Origin: Paracoccaceae bacterium
GTDB lineage: Bacteria; Pseudomonadota; Alphaproteobacteria; Rhodobacterales; Rhodobacteraceae
Reading direction: 5' to 3'
DNA length: 9,401 nucleotides
Assembly: GCA_007129775.1 (NCBI GenBank)
Contig: SKUV01000302.1
Coordinates: 1 to 9,401 of the forward strand
Shown: positions 1 to 5,318 of the stretch, piece by piece
How the letters are laid out: every line of letters starts with the position of its first letter
Position numbering within the stretch: position 1 is the stretch's first letter
The notes under the pieces: generated by a model
Database searches by the model: none
Seen by the model: the letters and a program-made list of their open reading frames with translations, nothing else
Told to the model about the DNA's origin: nothing
Position numbers and translations under genes: made by a program

Positions 1-451
1 GCTTATCGCCGATCCGGGTGAGCCATCCGGCGAGGGTCTTGGGGTGGATTACGCGGTTTACGGTATTGACGAGCCGGCTACGATAGTGGCGCTTCGCGGT
101 CTCGCTGTTCGTCAGGTCCCGGATGCCGAAGCGGCGATCCTCGACCCAGGCGCCGAGGCGGCCGAAGGCGGCGACCTCGAGGATGGCGCGGGTCATGCCC
201 TGGAGGGTGGAAGGAGGCAGCGCCCAGCGGCCGTCGGGCAGGCGAAAGGGCCAGACGGCGCCCTCAAGGTTATCGGTGGCGCCTCGGCGGCGCCCGCCCA
301 GCAGCAGCGGGGTCTTGGCGGTAATGCGCAGCGTTACGCGGCCCGAGAGCCCGTCGGCGAAAGGCACGTCATGCGAGACGAGCGGACCCCAGGCGGGTTC
401 GTGGATCCAGCGATTGATCCGGGCAAAGCGGAAGGGGGCCTTTACGGGCAT
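1..451 (-). CDS. TIGR03986-type RAMP protein (Cas7-insertion-like), N-terminal part, runs off the window
   Basis: An open frame of 150 codons from ATG at 451 to the left edge with no stop. The translated start reads MPVKAPFRFARINRWIHEP, then WGPLVSHDVPFADGLSG (21-37), a beta strand VTLRITAKTPLLLGGRRR (39-56), VWPFRLPDGRWALPPSTLQG at about 65-84 and MTRAILEVAAFGRLGAWVEDRR after it. The opening P-F-R-F...N-R-W-x-H-E-P and the PDGR..LPxSTLQGM..AILE loop are what I recognise from the large TIGR03986 RAMP proteins of III-D loci. Family members are several hundred residues long, so most of the gene lies outside. It is expected to be a Cas7-type backbone subunit, perhaps the insertion-bearing one at the far end of the complex. 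The RAMP loop has Pro-Pro where Pro-Gly is usual. Confidence 0.8.
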   Translation of the reverse strand, partial: MPVKAPFRFARINRWIHEPAWGPLVSHDVPFADGLSGRVTLRITAKTPLLLGGRRRGATDNLEGAVWPFRLPDGRWALPPSTLQGMTRAILEVAAFGRLGAWVEDRRFGIRDLTNSETAKRHYRSRLVNTVNRVIHPKTLAGWLTRIGDK

Positions 452-463
452 CGCTCACTCCTT
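451..463 (-). promoter_or_regulatory. Shine-Dalgarno for the terminal RAMP gene
   Basis: AAGGAG at 458-463 lies six bases before the ATG at 451, and the preceding stop TGA (457-455) sits inside the spacer. This fixes the start of the left-most gene. Confidence 0.75.
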
Positions 464-1030
464 GGAAAACCCCGCGAACCGGTCGAACCGGCGGCGGAGG
501 GCGTGGGCATCCTCATGCGGCTCGGCACCCCAGAAGACGTGATAGATCAGGCTGCGGGTCCCGGCCGGGGCCGCGCGGGCCAAGGCCTTGCGCTTTTCGC
601 GCAGCGCGCAGATTTCCGCCTCCCCGAGTGGGTCTTCGGGACCGAGCATCCGCTCGGTGAAGGTCCAGATTCGCGCTCGCGGTGATCCCGAACCGCTCTG
701 CAGACGCAGAAGACAGGACCTTTCCGGCGCCTCGGTCCATTCTGCCAAGACAGGCGGGCCGGCCGTGTCATAGTCCGGAAAATCCGCGGCACCAGACCAT
801 CTGACCACCGAGCGGAAGCGACACCAGCCCGTGCCGTCCGGGCGGTCCAGGATGCCGCACATCCGATCGAAGGCCGACTCATCGAGCGCAATATCTTCGG
901 TCGCACAGTGCAGTGCGACCAAGGAGAGCTCGGGCAGGTCGAGTTCAGCGGCCTCGGCGCGCAAAGTGCCGTAATCCGCGAAGGCCCGGGCAAGGGCGCG
1001 CCGCCGTTCCGATTCATGTTGCCCGATCAT
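455..1030 (-). CDS. Unrecognised 191-residue protein in the Csx19 position
   Basis: No family is recognised with confidence. The N terminus (1-30) is charged and helical (ESERRRALARAFADYGTLRAE). The middle has VRWSG, VLAEWTEAPERSCLLRL (94-110) and ARIWTFTER (119-127). The end has SLIYHVFWGAE (160-170) and an Arg-rich tail. The Trp-rich beta character and the YHVFWG segment recall the small Csx19 (TIGR03984) proteins of III-D systems, and the place between a double Cas7 and a TIGR03986 protein is where csx19 lies in the Synechocystis variant. It could instead be a small helical subunit (Cas11-type), which the operon otherwise lacks. No catalytic motif is seen. The ATG at 1030 overlaps the preceding stop as ATGA. 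Composition and coupling show it is a real gene. Confidence 0.8.
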   Translation of the reverse strand: MIGQHESERRRALARAFADYGTLRAEAAELDLPELSLVALHCATEDIALDESAFDRMCGILDRPDGTGWCRFRSVVRWSGAADFPDYDTAGPPVLAEWTEAPERSCLLRLQSGSGSPRARIWTFTERMLGPEDPLGEAEICALREKRKALARAAPAGTRSLIYHVFWGAEPHEDAHALRRRFDRFAGFSKE

Positions 1031-2727
1031 GATCCTGTCTCTTCTCTTGCCAGCGGCAGGTCCAAGGCCACGGCCCGTTCCCGCCAGGTCTCAGCCTCAT
1101 GCCCGTTGATCTGGACCCAGCCCTTGCAGGCGCCTAGGCTGCGCGCGCCGAGCGGCAGATGCCCGGTACAGAGGTCGCGCAGGGCTTTCAGGAAGGCGTC
1201 GGTGACCGCATCTGGCCAGCCGCCAATGGACTGTCCTTGTGTGTCGAGGCGCGGTGAGATCCGGAACGAGGCTTCAAGTTCGGCGCTGTAGAGCACCTCC
1301 TCGGCAAAGAGCGCGCCGGTGCGGTCGCGCACACTGCCGGTGAAGCGATCAATCGAGGCATGATCCACCGCCATGACCCACTTGGCGGTGATCTCGCTGT
1401 CGTCGGCAAGCAGCCGCCCGGCACGCCCCGGCGCAGGCTTGCTGTTCACCGACGGGCCCTTGGCTGCCCCGAAAAGCTCGGCCAGCTCTGCCGGTCGGCG
1501 GGCATGGTCCGCAAGCGCGGCCTCGATGCGCGCTTTGCCGGCCGCGTCGGCGCGGATATAGGCCTCGGCATCGACGACACGACCTGCCGCACGGTTGAAA
1601 TGGAACAGGCTGCGATGGGCAATCGGCTGGCGCAGCTGGGACCCGGGAACGGGGAAGCCGAGCCTAGTCAGCTTCGTCCACTCCCCGGTCCTGACGATGT
1701 CCTGCGCGGTGATCACCTCGGCCACGCCGGCGGTCCTGTCGGGCGGATAGGCGATCACCGGTTCGGTCATCAGCCGCAGCGTGTTGTCGGCGCCCTTCTC
1801 TTGCCCGTTCTGATCGGCCTCATGCTGCCGCTGGCCCTCGTCCCACCAGGCGGTGCTGCTGCCGTCCGAGACGGCGCGGGCGCCATGGCTGCCTTTGGTG
1901 AGGGCAATCGCTGCTTCGGTCGCTGCGCCCATACGCAGGAAGCCATCGGCTTTCAGCGTGACGGTAAACACCGTCGCCCTGCCCTGGGGCCTCACGAAGC
2001 CCGGATCGGCCATCAGGTCCGTTGCCAGTGCGACGCTCGGTGCCTGCGCGCGCTGTTTGCGCAGGGCGGTGCCGTCCGTCGGGGCGAAGCACTCGTGGCT
2101 GGCCCGGATCACCCGCAGCCGCCCATAGCCACGATTGCGCGCCGCGCCGAGGCGAAAATCCGGGTGACGGAACAGCGCCGCCACCTTGATCAAGGTGTCG
2201 TCCTGCGCTGAAGCGCGATGTGCCAATTCGATCGAAAAGCGCGCCCCGCGCGGCACCGCCACGCGGGCGAATTTCTTGCGCCCCTCTACGCTGAGCCGGT
2301 CGCCCAGGGCGACATGGTCGCGCCAGAGCGGGGCATCCTGGCGAAGCCAGTCGAGCACGTCGTCCTTGCCGACAAGGCCGGGCAAAGGGCTGACGGCCTT
2401 GTCTTCGGCGTCATGCACCAGGCCCCAGCCGCAGTCCACGGTTCCCATCTGTCCGTCTTTCGGGTTGTCGCCTTCGAAGCCGAAAATCTCGTTGGCCCGG
2501 TTCCATCCCCATGCCGATGCGGCAAGCCGCTTCAGAACCCCCTGATAGGAGGGGCCTGGAATGATGGGCAGCCCGTTGGCATCGCGGATAATCGCGTCGG
2601 CGGCATGTTCGACGGTATCCTCCCCGGTCGCGGCTAGGCAGGGCCGTTTCCGGCGCACCACACGCCCCGAGCCGAGCGACAGTGGTGTTGCGGTCTCGAG
2701 CGTCAGGCGGATCAGGTGCAGATACAT
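1027..2727 (-). CDS. Double-Cas7 fusion RAMP protein (Cas7-2x-like)
   Basis: A 566-residue protein with two RAMP domains in tandem. The first (about 1-210) has TPLSLGSG at 14-21, HAADAIIRDANGLPIIPG at 41-58 with Asp44 as the candidate cleavage residue, the loop PSYQGVLKR to 67, and a glycine loop GAARNRGYGRLRV at 194-206. The second (about 250-545) has FPVPGSQLRQPIAHR at 358-372 as its RAMP loop, the Csm3-like DHASIDRFTGSVRD at 455-468 with ALFAEEVL, and GHLPLGARSLGACKGW at 522-537. Such double Cas7 proteins fill two adjacent positions of the crRNA-binding filament and can cut target RNA at 6-nt spacing. In the second domain an Asp in the usual place is not evident; TEPVIAY at 321-327 may align there. 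An ATG 75 bases further upstream (2802) lies in frame but inside the csx10 gene. The ATG at 2727 has GGAAGG six bases upstream (2734-2739) and follows the previous stop by two bases. Confidence 0.83.
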   Translation of the reverse strand: MYLHLIRLTLETATPLSLGSGRVVRRKRPCLAATGEDTVEHAADAIIRDANGLPIIPGPSYQGVLKRLAASAWGWNRANEIFGFEGDNPKDGQMGTVDCGWGLVHDAEDKAVSPLPGLVGKDDVLDWLRQDAPLWRDHVALGDRLSVEGRKKFARVAVPRGARFSIELAHRASAQDDTLIKVAALFRHPDFRLGAARNRGYGRLRVIRASHECFAPTDGTALRKQRAQAPSVALATDLMADPGFVRPQGRATVFTVTLKADGFLRMGAATEAAIALTKGSHGARAVSDGSSTAWWDEGQRQHEADQNGQEKGADNTLRLMTEPVIAYPPDRTAGVAEVITAQDIVRTGEWTKLTRLGFPVPGSQLRQPIAHRSLFHFNRAAGRVVDAEAYIRADAAGKARIEAALADHARRPAELAELFGAAKGPSVNSKPAPGRAGRLLADDSEITAKWVMAVDHASIDRFTGSVRDRTGALFAEEVLYSAELEASFRISPRLDTQGQSIGGWPDAVTDAFLKALRDLCTGHLPLGARSLGACKGWVQINGHEAETWRERAVALDLPLAREETGS

Positions 2728-2729
2728 GC

Positions 2730-4655
2730 TCAGCCTTCCGTAATCGGCACCGCCTCGGCCCCGGCCTGCGCCTTCGCGGTACCTGTCTGTGCCATGGCCC
2801 ATTCGATCAGCGCCCGGTCCTCGGGGCGAGTTGCGGGGTCAATCTCGGGCAGATCGGCGGGCTCAGCGTCCTGTGCCGGACCGGGCTCGACCAGCGCGGC
2901 CGCATCGCCGGGCCTGAGCGGCGGCAGCTGCCAGCCGCGAAGGAAGGGCGGATCCAGCCAGACCGCGCCGAGGCCTGCCTCCTGCCAGGCGCCAACCCGC
3001 TGGTGACGCGCCACCCGGTGGGGTCGATCCGCCTGCTGCACTGTGTAGGCCAGCACGCTGCCCGCCTCGATCACCTGACGCTCCGTGTCACGACATTTCA
3101 GCGTGCCATTCCAGGGTGCGAAGCTGCGATGACGCAGGACGCTCGCCTGCGGATCGAAGATGGCCCCGGGAAGGCCCAGATCGGTCGGATCGAGGATTGG
3201 CGTCGGGGCGCCGAAAGCGTTGACAGCGGCTATATCGGAGAGCGCGAGGACCCGGAGCGGGCCACGGAACTCGGGCTCCAGAAACTCGTCCTCGATCTCC
3301 AGGATCCGTGCAGTACAGGCGAAGGCCCCGCCATAGCCGGTGCTCCGGCCCTTGCCGATGGTCAAGATCTGCCAGTCGAAAGCCTCGACGATGCGCTTGG
3401 CATCTGCGCGATCTATGCTGGCACCTATCGTGATCCGGGCGGAAAATGCGCCCGCCTGCCCGCCGTTCTGCGGCCCCCCTGCGAGGTGCTGCAGCCCAAA
3501 CAACTGGCCCGTGGCCGCGCGTCCGCCGCGGGTGGCGGTCCTGAGCCGCTGACCGGTCTGCGGTTTGATCACCGCGTAGCGCGTGGTCATCAGCCGCTCC
3601 TTGAGCGCCTCGTATTGTTCGTCATCCTCAGGGTCAGGCGGGCGGCCGTTCCGGACCAAGCCCAGGTTCAGGATGCCTGCCTCGGTCTTCGCGTCCTTCT
3701 CGCGGCCCTTGGGCACAGCCAGGCTTGCCGGCACCGGGAACACCTCGTCCCGCTCATGCGGGCCGGCGGGCCGGGCATCGCCGAAGCTGACGGCCCCAGA
3801 GTGATAGACGGCGAGCGGGTCTGTCATCGTCTCATAGCCAGCGGTCTGGGCGCACCAGCCGAGTAGTGCCGCCCCGGTTGGTGCCAGCAGCGTGGCGTGC
3901 GCCCCCTCGGTGGCCGAGCGGCCGCTGAACACCGCGTTGCGCTGCGGCACCAGTGTGAGGTCAAGCACGAAGGCACCCGCCGGTATCTCGAGCTCCTCGC
4001 CAGCAGCCTCGCCCGTGCCTTCAGTACCCGTGCCAGCCGCCGGCGCCTCTGCCTGCGTCTTTGGAACCGGCTCCGCCCATGCAAGAGCGCGGCCATAGCC
4101 GTCGCGCTTGCCCTTCCCGAATGCCGGTGTTGAGGCGCAGATCTGGTCGAGGCAAGCGATCCAGTCGAAATCGGGGGCCTCGGGCGCACGCCATCGCATC
4201 CGGCCGATCAGGACGACCGGCACCGCCGCCTCGATGGTCCGAAGGCTTCGGTCCAGGGCTGTCCCGCGCTCATCGAGAGCGGTCGAAGCCTGACGCTGGA
4301 ACAATGCATCACCATGGCCTGCCAGATGGGCCGCCACGTCCCCGGCGATGACCGCGTCGCCGTCCTCTAGGCTCAGCGCAGCCGGGTCGGGCTCGCCCTC
4401 GTCATCCGGTTCGGTCCTGCCGCCAAACAGCCGCTTTACCCTGTCCGGGGTAATGCCGGGAACACGCGCTTCTGCAAGCTGCTCGGCCGTCTCGCGCAGG
4501 GTGCCCTTGACCTGGCTCATCGGCAATGCCGGCAAGCCACAGTGATCGCGGTGGCAGCGCGTGTCGGACAGGCGTCCGGCCCCTTTGCCGGTGCCCGAGG
4601 TCCAGAAACCCTGAAAGGCGATCACGATACGGGCTTGGCGCGCGAACTCGGTCAT
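2730..4655 (-). CDS. csx10: Cas7-Csx10 (Cas7-Cas5) fusion RAMP protein of a III-D effector
   Basis: A 641-residue fusion. Residues 1-198 are a Cas7-like RAMP domain: SDTRCHRD at 30-37 with Asp31 at the position of the Csm3/Cmr4 cleavage aspartate, the RAMP loop GLPALPMSQVKGTLRE at 40-55, and RDGYGRA near 184-190. Residues 199-221 are a Gly/Thr/Glu/Ala-rich linker. Residues 222-575 read as Csx10: an SGAVSFGDARP segment at 286-296 followed by VFPVPASLAVPK; a region with RLRTATRGGRAATGQLFG near 370-387; IGKGRSTGYGG at 433-443; and a C-terminal EAGLGAVWLDPPFL at 559-572. Csx10 is the Cas5-like subunit of III-D, expected to hold the crRNA 5' end next to Cas10. Residues 576-641 are Pro/Ala/Glu/Asp-rich and probably disordered; I see no clear Cas11 domain there. 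The ATG at 4655 overlaps the previous stop, with GGAGG upstream. Confidence 0.82.
   Translation of the reverse strand: MTEFARQARIVIAFQGFWTSGTGKGAGRLSDTRCHRDHCGLPALPMSQVKGTLRETAEQLAEARVPGITPDRVKRLFGGRTEPDDEGEPDPAALSLEDGDAVIAGDVAAHLAGHGDALFQRQASTALDERGTALDRSLRTIEAAVPVVLIGRMRWRAPEAPDFDWIACLDQICASTPAFGKGKRDGYGRALAWAEPVPKTQAEAPAAGTGTEGTGEAAGEELEIPAGAFVLDLTLVPQRNAVFSGRSATEGAHATLLAPTGAALLGWCAQTAGYETMTDPLAVYHSGAVSFGDARPAGPHERDEVFPVPASLAVPKGREKDAKTEAGILNLGLVRNGRPPDPEDDEQYEALKERLMTTRYAVIKPQTGQRLRTATRGGRAATGQLFGLQHLAGGPQNGGQAGAFSARITIGASIDRADAKRIVEAFDWQILTIGKGRSTGYGGAFACTARILEIEDEFLEPEFRGPLRVLALSDIAAVNAFGAPTPILDPTDLGLPGAIFDPQASVLRHRSFAPWNGTLKCRDTERQVIEAGSVLAYTVQQADRPHRVARHQRVGAWQEAGLGAVWLDPPFLRGWQLPPLRPGDAAALVEPGPAQDAEPADLPEIDPATRPEDRALIEWAMAQTGTAKAQAGAEAVPITEG
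4481..4559. repeat. Direct repeat, copy 2: RAMP loop region
   Basis: This is the second copy of 5113-5191, within the Cas7 half of the fusion gene, with a perfect 45-base match at 4481-4525. A smaller shared block of 18 bases lies further on (4157-4174 and 4792-4809, offset 635), encoding the end of the conserved DFDWI segment, so the two genes are paralogous along their length. Confidence 0.9.
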
Positions 4656-4686
4656 GCCGAGCCTCCGGAGACAGCGGTCGCGCCGA
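4642..4686. repeat. Direct repeat, copy 2: stand-alone cas7 end / fusion gene start
   Basis: This is the second copy of 5274-5318. It encodes GATAVSGGSA and the stop of the stand-alone cas7, the Shine-Dalgarno GGAGG (4662-4666, six-base spacer), the ATGA overlap (4652-4655) and MTEFA of the fusion protein. It shows that the duplicated unit began inside the 3' end of cas10. Confidence 0.9.
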
Positions 4687-5287
4687 ATTCGCTTTCCGCT
4701 TGGACGAATATTCGAGCTTGGCCAAAGCCGCGGCTGCTTAGCTCTTTCGGGCCCAAATTTGTGGTCCTTGCGCAGATGCGATCAAAAAAGCCGATCCAGT
4801 CGAAATCGGCGGGGGTTGTCGCGCTCCAGTAAATCTTGCCAATGAGCACCAGCGGGATCGATACTTCATAGGATCGCATGGTCCTTGCGCACGCCAAGCG
4901 GTCCGCTTTCAGCGGAGGGCATCGTACACTCTGAAAGAGGGTCTCTTTCTGTGGAGAAAGATCGGCCGCCACTTCGTCTGCGATAACGGCATCTAGCGAG
5001 GTAACTACGGCGAGTTGGTTCACCTCTCGCGAGTCATCCGCTTTCCAGCGACCACCAAAGAGTAGCCGGATCCTGTCGGAGGTGATGCCATGAGCGCCTG
5101 CTCTAGCGAGGCGCTCGGCCGTCTCGCGCAGGGTGCCCTTGACCTGGCTCATCGGCAGCGCGGGCAGGCCGCGGTGATCGCGGTGGCAGCGAAAACCGGA
5201 TTGATTACCTTGCGTGTGGACGCTGACCGCAGTCCACGGTGTGATGAAATCGATAACGACACGGGCACTCGATGCGAATTCGGTCAT
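4652..5287 (-). CDS. Stand-alone Cas7-like RAMP protein, tandem duplicate of the Cas7 half of the next gene
   Basis: A 211-residue single RAMP domain. The ATG at 5287 overlaps the cas10 stop (ATGA) and has GGAGG six bases upstream; the reading frame continues upstream but only as a shadow of cas10. Residues 33-60 are almost identical to the same residues of the downstream fusion (25 of 27 from residue 34), covering the RAMP loop GLPALPMSQVKGTLRE. The middle is divergent but colinear, with DFDWI near 161-165 and a glycine loop SSRGFGQARI near 184-193. Residue 31 is Gly, whereas the fusion has Asp there. The last residues (FGATAVSGGSA) copy the Cas10 C terminus rather than any RAMP sequence. 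Its likely role is an extra Cas7 filament subunit binding crRNA, possibly without RNA cleavage. Hand count of 4741-4980 gives 134 G+C of 240, clearly below the flanking genes. Confidence 0.85.
   Translation of the reverse strand: MTEFASSARVVIDFITPWTAVSVHTQGNQSGFRCHRDHRGLPALPMSQVKGTLRETAERLARAGAHGITSDRIRLLFGGRWKADDSREVNQLAVVTSLDAVIADEVAADLSPQKETLFQSVRCPPLKADRLACARTMRSYEVSIPLVLIGKIYWSATTPADFDWIGFFDRICARTTNLGPKELSSRGFGQARIFVQAESEFGATAVSGGSA
5113..5191. repeat. Direct repeat, copy 1: RAMP loop region
   Basis: Bases 5113-5157 are identical to 4481-4525 over 45 bases, and 5158-5191 match 4526-4559 with 6 mismatches, again at offset 632. The segment encodes CHRDHxGLPALP through the RETAE helix of the stand-alone cas7. 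It is far more conserved than the rest of the duplicated gene. Confidence 0.9.
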
Positions 5288-5318
5288 GCCGGGCCTCCGG
5301 AGACGGCCGTTGCGCCGA
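5274..5318. repeat. Direct repeat, copy 1: cas10 end / stand-alone cas7 start
   Basis: This stretch matches 4642-4686 with 5 mismatches in 45 bases, at an offset of 632. It encodes the last residues of Cas10 (GATAVSGGPA), the Shine-Dalgarno GGAGG (5294-5298), the ATGA overlap (5284-5287) and the first codons of the next gene (MTEFA). It is one boundary of a tandem duplication. Confidence 0.9.

Noticed and set aside
2728..2802. Upstream ATG at 2802 for the double-Cas7 gene
   Set aside because: It would add 25 residues overlapping the end of the csx10 fusion gene. The ATG at 2727 starts exactly at the RAMP first strand and has GGAAGG at a six-base spacing.
2682..3866. Long plus-strand reading frame of 394 codons (and similar ones at 1360-2211 and 5809-6837)
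   Set aside because: They lie wholly opposite well-supported RAMP and cas10 genes, have low-complexity Arg/Gly/Pro-rich translations with no recognisable domain, and are expected as shadow frames in high-GC DNA.
4481..5318. The repeated blocks as a CRISPR array or an insertion-sequence footprint
   Set aside because: There are only two copies, spaced 632 bases apart and lying within coding sequence in frame. No inverted ends or transposase are present, so paralogous gene duplication explains them.
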